Positions 8,642 through 17,442 of a stretch of 64,000 nt of DNA are shown here, in pieces. Under the pieces are notes generated by a model. That model was not told the origin of the DNA, searched no databases, and saw only the letters and a list, made by a program, of their open reading frames with translations. The stretch comes from Pseudomonadales bacterium (GTDB lineage: Bacteria; Pseudomonadota; Gammaproteobacteria; Pseudomonadales; Azotimanducaceae): assembly GCA_028285415.1 (NCBI GenBank), contig JANQPF010000002.1, forward strand, positions 124,001 to 188,000. Direction: 5' to 3'. Every line of letters begins with the position of its first letter. Positions within the stretch are counted from its first letter, which is position 1. The translations under genes were made by a program, and so were the position numbers.

Positions 8642-11413
8642 CTAGGCCTTCACAGCCGTCAGCGTACGCGCCTGGCCTACCCAATCTTCGCGCTCGATGC
8701 GGCCTTTCATCTGCAGTCGGTCTTCGATGCGATCGATGTCTGCTGCGTTCAGTTCGGCAATCTGCTCGATACGCTCGTAGCCGAGTGTGGTGAGGAGCTG
8801 CGCATATTTTGGACCGATACCCTTGATTTGTGTGAGCTCTTCCTCTGGGTGTGCCGTATTCCCCGTGCTTTCACTACGGGAACGGTTGATCGCGCGTTCG
8901 ATGAGGCTTGGCGCGGACGGCGAGTCCGCGGTGGCCACCACCAGCGCCTGCTCACCCGTGGGCGGCGTTGCCTGGCTGGTGTTGATGTGCGACGCGGATT
9001 CAGCCTGCTTGGCATCTCCGGCAAAGTCATCAACGGCAATCACACGCGCGACGGCGGCCTGAGCCGTTCGCACTAGCGCTGCATCCTCGTCGGTAAAGTT
9101 GCCCTCTGCCTGAGCCTGGCGGATCAGCACTTCGTAGTTGGACGGCAGCACAACCTCGTGGGTGAGCGCCCTCAGCCTTTTGGATGCCTGTTCGGCTGCG
9201 CTCACTGCGGCAAACGCGACGTTGAGCTCAGCTAGACCCTGGCCTTCGTTGGTCAGATACATACCCTCGAGGAGACGGTCCCGTGCCGGTCCCGGTGCCA
9301 GCAGGATTCGCGCTGCGCGCTTGCCGAGGTTGTCCGATGGCTCGCGATAGAAAAGGCCAAGCGGAAAGAGCAGGGCGCGGAGCGGGCGGCGCAGCCACCA
9401 GATCGGGAAGTTGCGCGTTACGTTGACCAGCCTGTCCTGGATGATGAAGAGACTGTCGCGCATGGCCCAGTTCAGGAGCGGCAGGTCTTCTTCCGGCCGG
9501 CCATCGTCTTCGAACTGCTTGAGCATCGCAGACGCCATGTAGAGATGCGCCAGGACGTCGGCAAGGCGCCCAGACAACTTCTCGCGGAACTTGAAGTTGC
9601 CGCCGAGCACCATCAGCACGAGATCGGCGATGAGCGCAAACGCGGCGCTCATGCGTGTCAGCTGCCGGTAGTAATGCGCTGTTGGCCCTTCGATCGGAAC
9701 GCTTACGAAGCGCGCGCCGGTGACGCCCATCACAAGCGTTTTGACGAAGTTGGATACGGTAAACGCAACGTGCCCGAAGAAAGCTTTGTCGAAGCGGTCA
9801 AGCGTTTCCGCGGAGGGTTCCGCCTGAGCTGCTTCCATTTCTTCGAGAATGTGGGGATGCGCACGAATTGCACCCTGGCCGAAGACGATCATGCTGCGGG
9901 TGAGAATGTTGGCGCCTTCCACCGTGATCCCGATCGGCAGGATCGTGTAGGCGTTCTGCAGGTAGTTCCGCGGGCCCTCCATGATTCCTTTGCCGCCGTG
10001 GATATCCATGGCGTCGTTGATGGCGCGGCGGTTGCTTTCGGTGAGATACGCCTTGGCGATGGCAGTCAGCACGCTCGGCCGCTCGCCCTGGTGCAGGGCT
10101 GTGAGCGTCAGCTCGCGGGTGGCATCATCCCGGTACGCACTGCCGGCAATGCGGGCGAGTACCTCTTCGATCCCCTCAAAGTAGCCGATCGGCATTTTGA
10201 ACTGCTTGCGCACGCGCGCGTAGGCGCCGCTGGCATGGGCGGCGAGCTTGGTGCCGGCAACCCCCATAGCGGGTAAAGAAATGGCGCGACCTGCGGCCAG
10301 ACTCTGCACCAGCATCGACCAGCCCTGGCCGATCATCTCTTCGCCGCCAATAACTGCGCTTAAGGGTACAAAAACGTCTTTGCCCTGGGTGGGGCCGTTC
10401 AGAAACGAAGCGCCGCTCGGCATGTGGCGCCGGCCGTTCGTCACGCCCGGCAGGTGCGTCGGGATCAGGGCGCACGTGATGCCTAAGTCTTCTTCTTCGC
10501 CGAGGAGGCCGTCCGGGTCACAGGCTTTGAACGCAAGACCCAGCAGCGTCGCCGCGGGCGCGAGCGTGATGTAGCGCTTGTCCCAGTTGAGGCGGAATCC
10601 GAGCACGCGCTCACCGTGCCAATCGCCGTGGCATACGACGCCGCTGTCGGACATCGAGCCGGCGTCGGAACCCGCAACGGGAGACGTGAGGGCAAAGCAG
10701 GGCAGGTCCTCTCCCCTTGCCAGGCGCGGCAGGTAGTGAGCCTTCTGTGCGTCAGTGCCGTAGTGCAGCAGAAGCTCTCCCGGACCGAGCGAGTTGGGCA
10801 CCATGACCGTCACGGCGGCGGTGGCATCCCGGCTTGCAATCTTCATGACAACCGCTGAGTTGGCGGCGGGTGAGAAGCCGAGCCCGCCGTAGGCTTTGTC
10901 TATGATCATGCCGAAAAAACCATGCTCGCGTAGATACTGCCAGACGGGTTCCGGTAGCGTGCGTTTCTTTGTGATCTCCCAGGTGTCGAGCATGTCGCAC
11001 AGCGCTTCGACCGGTCCGTCGAGGAAGGCCTGCTCTTCTTCGCTGAGTTCAGGCGCGGGCGTTTTGATGAGGCGCTGCCAGTCCGGATCACCCGAGAAAA
11101 GCTCCGCATCCCACCAGACGGTCCCCGCATCGAGGGCAGCCTGCTCGGTTTCGGAAAGCCCCGGCAGCGTGCGCCGGAACCATTCGAGCACGGGCTGTGA
11201 GACATGTTCTTTGCGTAGATCATCCATCCCGAAAAGAAACACGCCAACAAAAATGAGAACGGTGAGCCCGGCGAGCCAGAAGCTGATGCCGGAAAAGAGC
11301 ATTGCGATGATGGCGAGTACACCGGATGTTGTCAGCACCGTCTGGTGTCCGGAGCGGTGGTACGCCAGCGTGCCGTATGCCGCAATCATGATGAGGAAGA
11401 AAGCGATGTTCAT
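8642..11413 (-). CDS. fadE: acyl-CoA dehydrogenase FadE with C-terminal helix-hairpin-helix extension
   Basis: First step of fatty-acid beta-oxidation: FAD-dependent alpha,beta-dehydrogenation of acyl-CoA. Residues 1-65 contain two or three hydrophobic segments (membrane association, as in E. coli FadE). About 80-560 is the acyl-CoA dehydrogenase core, with CFALTSPVAGSDAGS and IHGGKGIMEGPRNYL as clear motifs. About 560-800 is the FadE-specific C-terminal domain (DUF1974). E. coli FadE has 814 residues and this one has 923. The extra tail contains a low-complexity linker and, from about residue 858, a helix-hairpin-helix-like module with KGIGPKYAQLL. The ATG at 11413 follows a GAGGCAGGA ribosome site. 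It is monocistronic as far as seen. Confidence 0.93.
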   Translation of the reverse strand: MNIAFFLIMIAAYGTLAYHRSGHQTVLTTSGVLAIIAMLFSGISFWLAGLTVLIFVGVFLFGMDDLRKEHVSQPVLEWFRRTLPGLSETEQAALDAGTVWWDAELFSGDPDWQRLIKTPAPELSEEEQAFLDGPVEALCDMLDTWEITKKRTLPEPVWQYLREHGFFGMIIDKAYGGLGFSPAANSAVVMKIASRDATAAVTVMVPNSLGPGELLLHYGTDAQKAHYLPRLARGEDLPCFALTSPVAGSDAGSMSDSGVVCHGDWHGERVLGFRLNWDKRYITLAPAATLLGLAFKACDPDGLLGEEEDLGITCALIPTHLPGVTNGRRHMPSGASFLNGPTQGKDVFVPLSAVIGGEEMIGQGWSMLVQSLAAGRAISLPAMGVAGTKLAAHASGAYARVRKQFKMPIGYFEGIEEVLARIAGSAYRDDATRELTLTALHQGERPSVLTAIAKAYLTESNRRAINDAMDIHGGKGIMEGPRNYLQNAYTILPIGITVEGANILTRSMIVFGQGAIRAHPHILEEMEAAQAEPSAETLDRFDKAFFGHVAFTVSNFVKTLVMGVTGARFVSVPIEGPTAHYYRQLTRMSAAFALIADLVLMVLGGNFKFREKLSGRLADVLAHLYMASAMLKQFEDDGRPEEDLPLLNWAMRDSLFIIQDRLVNVTRNFPIWWLRRPLRALLFPLGLFYREPSDNLGKRAARILLAPGPARDRLLEGMYLTNEGQGLAELNVAFAAVSAAEQASKRLRALTHEVVLPSNYEVLIRQAQAEGNFTDEDAALVRTAQAAVARVIAVDDFAGDAKQAESASHINTSQATPPTGEQALVVATADSPSAPSLIERAINRSRSESTGNTAHPEEELTQIKGIGPKYAQLLTTLGYERIEQIAELNAADIDRIEDRLQMKGRIEREDWVGQARTLTAVKA

Positions 11414-11620
11414 GTCCTGCCTCGAGTCGGTCTTGACTTAGCCTAGCAGCATAGAAGCGCGAGTCGCTATGCCGTAGGTCCCATCGTAAATCGTCAGTAA
11501 TAGTTTTCCCGATGTCATGGCAAGGCAGACGTCAGGAGATATGACGAATTCAGGGATGAAACCAACCGGGGAGCCAAGCCTTGGAGAATCCGCTCAAAAG
11601 CGACCGGCAGCGCCGCTCGC
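11414..11620. other. intergenic region with fragment of duplicated LLM 5' end
   Basis: This 207-base spacer lies between fadE and the PhoPQ-related gene. About 60 bases (roughly 11550-11612) align with the leader and first codons of the LLM oxidoreductase at 19231, including a 24-base exact match. No intact gene was seen. Confidence 0.5.
11582..11605 (+). repeat. 24-bp direct repeat, copy A (truncated LLM gene start)
   Basis: Identical over 24 bases to 19232-19255, in the same orientation. Weaker similarity extends upstream (CAGGG-TGAAA, then CC, then CAA-CC blocks). In copy B this segment encodes ENPLKSD at the start of an LLM oxidoreductase. Here the same frame runs only 25 codons from a TTG before a stop. 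Probably a leftover from duplication or recombination. Confidence 0.65.
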
Positions 11621-13117
11621 TCATTGCGCAGCGGCAGGTGACCTCCCGGCAGTGATCATGGTCGTCGTGATACATCGGCTGGGGCCGGTCACGGCGATGT
11701 CGGTCGAGTTGGGATAGCGCTTGAAGCCATCGTGCTCGAAGTACACTTGTGCAAACTGCGCACGGCAGCTTTTCTCCGAGGTAGGCACTTCCGCGATCAT
11801 CGTTTCACTGCAGGCGCGCCTGAACCAGGTCCACGGTAACGCGCTTCGGCTGCCGCAGAGTACGCGCTTTGTCCACTTCTCGTCGCGAAAGTCACGATCG
11901 CTTGACGTAGCGCTCCAGATTTCAATCTTCGACGGCGCTGCATCAGTCTCCACGGTAATCCTCAGGGCATCCGGCATGTCTGCGTATTGCCAGTTGAGAG
12001 ACGCCAACTGGTTGCCGGATGAGGCGCTTTGATGCATTGCGTGTGAAGCTGCAGTCAGCAGGCGTAATCCCCCAAGCGTTGCCTTGTGTCCTTGATTGGG
12101 TAAAAACAGCAGTCGCGTTTCACCAGGCAGGTCGGGCGCGTAGTGACGCGTCGAATCTACGGGCCAATAAGGGTCGTTGGTCCCGTAAATAAGCAGCTTG
12201 GGTTTATCGAGATGCTCGCGATACGTGTAGGGGTCTATCATCGCCAACAATTGGGCGCCGGCGTCGCTGTCGAATTGCTGCAAAATGCCGTGCCGGGCAT
12301 AGTCCTGGATTTGTGGCGAGTGCGTCCCCCACGCGTTCAATGCGTGCTGGATGTAGGCGGGCATGTTCAGCATGTTGATGACAATGGGGATCGAGGCCGT
12401 CACACGGTCGTCTACAATCGAGATCATGTGCGTCGTCCAGCCCCTTTTTGAGGCGCCGATTGCAGTGAACGTCTCTACATCCGCACCCCATTCGTCTCGG
12501 AAAATCTGCTGGGCGATGTCCATGTTCACTTTGACCGTCTTGGTCATTGGAAAAAGTAACGGCCAGTTCGGATCACCGGTTTCCAGATACTTTTTCAGTG
12601 AACAGGCGATGAGGGCGTCTTCACTTTGCCCGCGCGTATGCCCGCTATCGCACAGCTTCATTCTCTGGAAAGGCACGTGCCGCACGATCACCGCGGCGGT
12701 GTTCAGCCTGGTGATCAGCGTTGAGTAACGTCTTGCCTTTTTGAGGAAGCGATCAATTTCCCTATCCGTCGGTGGCTCGAAGAGGCGGCTGCGAAATGAG
12801 CCACCGGTGATGACCAGCAACACGTGTTTGACTTCGCTCGGATCGATGCCGGTGGGAATGGCGGTGTACATCTGGTTGAAGAGATCACGCCCCTGCCACA
12901 CCTGCGAGCGGACAGTGTAGAGGTGAATGTCCAAACCTTTGGTTTGAGTTTCAAACCGCTTGTCGTAAACCGGGGGGAATGTGTCGTCGCGATGCACGTA
13001 CTCGAAGAGCGCTTGATTGACGTGCCCTCTGTCAGCAGAGAGGACGGGCGCGTGGAACAGAGCCAGGCTAGCCAGCAGATAAAGAAGATGTATGCGGGGA
13101 ATGAGGGCAATCTTCAT
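11621..13117 (-). CDS. PhoPQ-activated pathogenicity-related family protein
   Basis: Secreted alpha/beta-hydrolase-like protein of 498 residues. A signal peptide (LLYLLASLALFHAPVLSA) is followed by the family core: HVLLVITGGSF strand, GASKRGWTT nucleophile-elbow-like motif (about 230), RVTASIPIVINMLNM, and PKLLIYGTNDPYWPVDS, carrying the acid-loop Asp. These match the PqaA/AprA (PhoPQ_related) family first described in Salmonella. The biochemical role is unproven. A periplasmic hydrolase is likely. The ATG at 13117 has a GGAG ribosome site. No PhoP box was looked for in detail. Confidence 0.85.
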   Translation of the reverse strand: MKIALIPRIHLLYLLASLALFHAPVLSADRGHVNQALFEYVHRDDTFPPVYDKRFETQTKGLDIHLYTVRSQVWQGRDLFNQMYTAIPTGIDPSEVKHVLLVITGGSFRSRLFEPPTDREIDRFLKKARRYSTLITRLNTAAVIVRHVPFQRMKLCDSGHTRGQSEDALIACSLKKYLETGDPNWPLLFPMTKTVKVNMDIAQQIFRDEWGADVETFTAIGASKRGWTTHMISIVDDRVTASIPIVINMLNMPAYIQHALNAWGTHSPQIQDYARHGILQQFDSDAGAQLLAMIDPYTYREHLDKPKLLIYGTNDPYWPVDSTRHYAPDLPGETRLLFLPNQGHKATLGGLRLLTAASHAMHQSASSGNQLASLNWQYADMPDALRITVETDAAPSKIEIWSATSSDRDFRDEKWTKRVLCGSRSALPWTWFRRACSETMIAEVPTSEKSCRAQFAQVYFEHDGFKRYPNSTDIAVTGPSRCITTTMITAGRSPAAAQ

Positions 13118-13316
13118 CGTCAGCTCCAGCAGTTACCACTACACAGGCCGGACTGAACGTCGATGTCGGCGATCGCCTGTCCGCGATCCTGTCCGCCCAC
13201 ATTGAATCGGGCGAAGAGCCATTTATATGGGGTTTTTGTAGTCGGTTTGCAATCACTTGGCCAACCGTTTGTATCTGGCGCTGTGCTTTTGCTGATCGAC
13301 GGGTGCATGGCGGAAT

Positions 13317-13348
13317 CCCGCCGCCGTGCTGTATCCAACGGCGGCGGG
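13317..13348 (-). terminator. strong hairpin downstream of the TonB receptor
   Basis: Perfect 11-bp GC-rich stem (13317-13327 with 13338-13348) and a 10-base loop, starting about 20 bases after the stop of the TonB-dependent receptor gene. No U-run follows on the minus strand, so it may be a weak terminator or an mRNA 3'-end stabiliser. Confidence 0.5.
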
Positions 13349-13366
13349 CTCGCCTGACTCTGACAA

Positions 13367-15910
13367 CTATTTATTGAGGTTATACGTTAGAGACAGTGTC
13401 ACCAACCTTGGCGGCGCTATGGATGCGGTCATATCGCCGTTCACGCCCGGATTGATTTTGGCCAGCGGTTTGTTACCAATGAACGTGACGTAGACTTCGT
13501 TAAAGCAGTTGGTGCAACTCAATCCAAGCTGCCACGGACCGTCGTTTTCGAACAGAGTGGCGGCCATATGTGTCACCGTGCGGGAAGGTATGTCAGTGAA
13601 CGGCTGGTTGAGCACTCTTTCGCCATCGGAATGGTAGATGGTGTCAAACGATGCCTGCAGGCCCCATTCGCCGAACAGCGATTCGTTGTAGTAGCTCGCG
13701 CCAACGTTGACGGACAACGGTGGTCCGCCGTATTTCTTGCCCGAGAGATCCTGAATCGGCGCCCCTTGAGGGCCTATGTGGCAGCCCGGTCCGGTTCGGG
13801 TCGCAAGGTCGGGTAGTGCGCCATCGACGGGATGGCACCCGGCGTCTTCCCACTCATCGAACTCGAGGTGGGCATATGACAGGGAGGCGCGCAGCTGCCA
13901 TGCCGCGTTTACCTGGAAAATCGTGTTGGCTTCAACGCCATAGTTCAGCGCAACGGCGGCATTCTGCAGGGTGAAGCTGGTGGTATTCGAGTTGAAGATA
14001 CCCACCTGCAAATCCTCGGATTCGAAATAGAAACCGATCAATTCAGCCGTCAGACGGTTGTCCAGAAAGCGCCCTTTCATCCCGAGTTCAATCCCGTCTA
14101 CGGTCGTTTCATCAAAAACCAGTGAGTCATTGGCGACGTCTATGGGTAGCGCCGTAAGGTTGGGTACGGTGCCCGGGTTTGAGATTCCCGCAGACTGGAA
14201 GCCGGCTTTGTATGCGGCGTAGAGCATCAAGTCTTCGCGGGGGTAATAGCTCAGCGTCAGTTCTGGCGACACGTTGGTTGAGGTGTCTGAGGGATTAAAG
14301 ACAAAACCAGCAGGACCAAATCCCAGCGCACCGCTGTTCTCGAAGAGATTCCCGCCTTCCGCTTCGCGATCCTCTTCCGTAAAGCGCAACCCGCCTGAAA
14401 CCGTCCACCGCTCGTTGATCCGATAGTCGACGCTGCCAAAGACCGAGAAACTCTCCACGTCGTTGTCCCAATGCTGGTGATAGTTGATGTACGAGCCCGT
14501 ATAAGGTGCGGGTGCGCCCACCGCCGGTACGCTGGCGCCAAAAGCGTTGCTCAGGTTTTCCGTCAGAATCTGCACGGGCGCATCCAGGTCGCGAAAGAGA
14601 TCCTCATAAAAGACGCCGAGCATGAAGTTGAAGTCACCGTCGTAGTTAGATTGAAGTCGGAATTCCTGCGTGAAAGAGTCTCCGGACTCACCCTGTTCCG
14701 AGACAACCACCGCAAAACTCGTGTAGTCGTAGTTCGTGTATTCGCGGTGTTTGTAATCCCAATAGCTGCTGAGCGACGTAAAGAGAAAGTCACCCGTATC
14801 CCAGTTCAGCTCGAGCGTGTAGATGTCGTTTTCCACTCGGTTGAAAAAGCGGTCGCCGGCGTCGATGAAAGGATGCGCATCGGCGATTGCTGCCGGTGGC
14901 AACGCACCGTTTCTTTCGAGCCGTGCCCCGCTGGAACAGGTTTGCGAAACGTCCGGCCATAGGAAAGGCCCGGCACCGTAGTAGGGATTGGTGCCGGGGC
15001 CGTCAGCGCAGGCGTAAAGCACGGTGACACCCGCGTCGTTCTGCTCTGATTCGGAATAGAAGAGCTTGAGCTTGGCGTCAAAGCTCTCGGTTGGCTGCCA
15101 GACCGTTGTCCAGCGGACCACAGTCTGTTCCTGGCCGGGATATTCATCATAAGAAGGTCCACGGACTGGCAAGGGTGTCGAATACTGCGTGAGCCCCAGG
15201 GCGGCTTCCGGCAGGGAGTTGTCGATCGCGCGTGCGGAGTTGTCGAGCCAGCCGCCATCCATATCCTGGTACCGCCCCGCGATACGCATGGCCAGCGTGT
15301 CATTCAGTGAAAAAGACAAGCCCGCCTCGAACACCGGGTCTTCCGCTTCGAACTCATAGCTCCCCCGGATGAAACCTTCCGCATCAGCCCCAACGACCGG
15401 GGATTTGCTGACCACACCGATGACGCCCGCCGGGCTGTTTTTGCCGAAATACAGAGACTGCGGTCCTTTCAGCACCTCGACGGATTGCAGGTCAAAGAAA
15501 CCAACGTCCAGGACGTGGCTCCGTTGGAACGACATACCATCCAGCACCAGTGACACCGGTTGATCGGTGCCATAGTCAACCGCCAGGTTGCCCACACCGC
15601 GGATGCTGATGTTGCCCCCCTGTCCGCCACCGGCGGCATGGGCGATCTGCACGCCTGGGATCCGCTGGGTTAACTCTGCGAGATCGCGGGTGCGGTAACG
15701 ATCCAGCTCTTCGTCGGTCAACACCGCCGCGGACACAGGCACATCAATCAGCCGTTCTTCGCGTTTACGCGCCGTGACGATAACTTCTTCGACAAAAGAT
15801 TCTTCGGCAGACCAGACGGGCACGGGTAGAAACGTACTGGAGATGAGAGAGAGGAGTAAAAGACGTATGGAGAACTTGGTAGCTGCGTTTTCCTGGGCGA
15901 CTTCAGACAT
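13367..15910 (-). CDS. TonB-dependent outer-membrane receptor
   Basis: Outer-membrane active-transport channel of 847 residues from the ATG at 15910. An upstream TTG start at 15922 is possible. A signal peptide (about 15-38) is followed by a TonB-box-like EEVIVTARKR. Then come the plug domain (DLAELTQRIPGVQI, NISIRGVGN, VEVLKGPQSLYFGKNSPAG) and a long beta-barrel ending NLNK instead of the usual terminal aromatic. It resembles the generic iron-complex/plant-compound receptors common in marine gammaproteobacteria. The substrate is unknown. It is alone on its transcript and followed by a strong hairpin. Confidence 0.9.
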   Translation of the reverse strand: MSEVAQENAATKFSIRLLLLSLISSTFLPVPVWSAEESFVEEVIVTARKREERLIDVPVSAAVLTDEELDRYRTRDLAELTQRIPGVQIAHAAGGGQGGNISIRGVGNLAVDYGTDQPVSLVLDGMSFQRSHVLDVGFFDLQSVEVLKGPQSLYFGKNSPAGVIGVVSKSPVVGADAEGFIRGSYEFEAEDPVFEAGLSFSLNDTLAMRIAGRYQDMDGGWLDNSARAIDNSLPEAALGLTQYSTPLPVRGPSYDEYPGQEQTVVRWTTVWQPTESFDAKLKLFYSESEQNDAGVTVLYACADGPGTNPYYGAGPFLWPDVSQTCSSGARLERNGALPPAAIADAHPFIDAGDRFFNRVENDIYTLELNWDTGDFLFTSLSSYWDYKHREYTNYDYTSFAVVVSEQGESGDSFTQEFRLQSNYDGDFNFMLGVFYEDLFRDLDAPVQILTENLSNAFGASVPAVGAPAPYTGSYINYHQHWDNDVESFSVFGSVDYRINERWTVSGGLRFTEEDREAEGGNLFENSGALGFGPAGFVFNPSDTSTNVSPELTLSYYPREDLMLYAAYKAGFQSAGISNPGTVPNLTALPIDVANDSLVFDETTVDGIELGMKGRFLDNRLTAELIGFYFESEDLQVGIFNSNTTSFTLQNAAVALNYGVEANTIFQVNAAWQLRASLSYAHLEFDEWEDAGCHPVDGALPDLATRTGPGCHIGPQGAPIQDLSGKKYGGPPLSVNVGASYYNESLFGEWGLQASFDTIYHSDGERVLNQPFTDIPSRTVTHMAATLFENDGPWQLGLSCTNCFNEVYVTFIGNKPLAKINPGVNGDMTASIAPPRLVTLSLTYNLNK

Positions 15911-16123
15911 GAGAACCCCCAAATTGGTTGCTTAGACCACTGGGAATCCGCTGCATAGGAAACACGCGCTACAGTTCCAACGCTCATTTTGAAATAAGCA
16001 GTTGCAAACTGTGTCGCAAACGATGAACGCCTCCCCTTGCGTCAAGGGTATACCCACTCCGAGGTGGGATACAACGTATAAATAACCGATGGTGACCCGG
16101 CAATCACCAGGCAGGCACCAGGT
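15911..16123. other. promoter region of the TonB receptor
   Basis: This 213-base spacer lies between the receptor start and the stop of the small membrane protein gene (both minus). It must carry the receptor promoter. No unambiguous -35/-10 pair or Fur-like palindrome was found by eye. Confidence 0.35.
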
Positions 16124-16540
16124 TCAGCGCGGGTCGAGGCGCACGAACTCTCGTGGTGGAAAGCCCATCAGCACCCGGGCAAAGAGTGGCAGCCGATTGT
16201 CCTCCAGCACCTGGTCGTGAAGCTCACCTTCCACCGCTACTGCCGTGTAGTTGCCGCTTTGCGCCGCTCGCTCGCCGCCGAACTCGATGTGTATTTCAGG
16301 GTTGCGCTGAACCTGGCGAAACCAACCTCGCGGCCAGTGGTTTGCAGCGAGGTACATATCTCCCTGGCTTTCGAAGAGGGACAAGACGCGCTTGGTTTCG
16401 CTGCCGTCGTCCTCAGTCACGGTAATGACCAGGTTGTCATCGCCGCGGGGCTGTGAGTAGCCGAGCCAGGTCTCGAACGCAACCACCAGAGCGACGTAAA
16501 TGACGAACAGGATGCCCAGAATTTTGATGGTCAGTTTCAT
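16124..16540 (-). CDS. small membrane-anchored DUF385/nitroreductase-like protein
   Basis: A 138-residue protein with one N-terminal membrane segment (ILGILFVIYVALVVAFETWLGY) and a beta-barrel-like C-terminal domain. The motifs RVLSLFESQGDMYLAANHWP, NPEIHIEFGGE and DQVLEDNRLPLFARVL resemble the split-barrel deazaflavin-dependent nitroreductase (DUF385) family. Such proteins bind FMN or F420-like cofactors. The truncated barrel makes activity uncertain. The ATG has an AGGTA ribosome site. No partner gene is on its strand. Confidence 0.6.
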   Translation of the reverse strand: MKLTIKILGILFVIYVALVVAFETWLGYSQPRGDDNLVITVTEDDGSETKRVLSLFESQGDMYLAANHWPRGWFRQVQRNPEIHIEFGGERAAQSGNYTAVAVEGELHDQVLEDNRLPLFARVLMGFPPREFVRLDPR

Positions 16541-16689
16541 TGCGGTACCTATTTTCGTTTCGAATCAATGAGGGGACTTTAGCAAGACAAACCCCAATTT
16601 GCCCGGTCCGCCTAAGGCATCCTGAGTTAGTGTATGGTACGTCCTGACCAAACGATCTCGATAACATTGCATCGTACACAGGAGGTGGT

Positions 16690-16719
16690 ATGCAGGGCGA
16701 ACGTGCACGTGTGGCTTAG
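16690..16719 (+). other. leader: canonical start then in-frame amber codon
   Basis: AGGAGGTGGT directly precedes ATG at 16690. The frame reads nine codons (MQGERARVA), then TAG at 16717-16719, and continues in the same frame into the membrane protein at 16723. CAG-to-TAG is a single change. This may be the true 5' end of the next gene interrupted by a nonsense mutation, or a translated leader with reinitiation at GTG 16723. Confidence 0.5.
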
Positions 16720-16722
16720 ACG

Positions 16723-17442
16723 GTGTTGTGGCTCATTGGCATCGTCGGCCTGCTACCGCTGGTGTTTATGCTGCCAGCCGGCTTTGCTGACGGTGGCGGC
16801 TTTGCGCTTGCGGATTTCAGCTACCTGGGCGTCGCGGGCGCTGCGGCTTACGCCGTGATATTTGTGTTCGGTGCGGCCCTGGCGATCTATCTGGCACAGC
16901 CCGGCAAACTGGTTCTGACCCTGCCTGCACTGCTGGTGTCGCTGATGCCGGCGTTTGCGAACCTGTCACCGACTTCAGTGTCTGCAGACGTTGTCGCCCG
17001 TCTGGAGCGTATCGAGAATCCCTGGCGTCCGATAGACATGAACCTGCGCACCGTGATGCAGACCATCGATGGGCAGATGCGTGAAAGGGTGCCGGTGACT
17101 GAGTGGGAGAATGCGCGCTGGGAGTACGCAATCCGCAGAAACGGTGACCTCCGCCCGCTGACCTTCAGTACCTGGAATGGTGGGATTCGTGCGGTGACTA
17201 CCCCCTATCTGCGTGGTGACTATGCGCGCAGCGGGCAGAATTTTGTCATGGGTCGGTCGATGTGGATATTCGGCACCCCTGAACCCGACGACGTGTGTCC
17301 GGGTGCGGATGAGGTTCGTCACCATTACATGAGCAATGAAAGCCGCGGCGAAACGCTGCGCAGTTCCAACGGATGCAGGGTGGAGAGCACGGTCTATCGA
17401 CGTGCCAGGCACATCGCCGACGGACCTGTTACCGACGAATGA
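16723..17442 (+). CDS. uncharacterised membrane protein A
   Basis: 239 residues from the GTG at 16723. The better initiation signal is the ATG at 16690, separated from this frame by one amber codon. Three hydrophobic helices (about 2-20, 34-60 and 63-82) are followed by a mostly polar domain (about 90-239) with no motif I recognise. It contains two Cys near the C-terminus (DDVCPGAD, NGCRVES), suggesting a periplasmic disulfide domain. Its stop overlaps the start of the next gene (ATGA), so the two form one unit. If TAG is not suppressed or bypassed it could be a decaying gene, but the frame beyond is intact. Confidence 0.6.
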   Translation: MLWLIGIVGLLPLVFMLPAGFADGGGFALADFSYLGVAGAAAYAVIFVFGAALAIYLAQPGKLVLTLPALLVSLMPAFANLSPTSVSADVVARLERIENPWRPIDMNLRTVMQTIDGQMRERVPVTEWENARWEYAIRRNGDLRPLTFSTWNGGIRAVTTPYLRGDYARSGQNFVMGRSMWIFGTPEPDDVCPGADEVRHHYMSNESRGETLRSSNGCRVESTVYRRARHIADGPVTDE

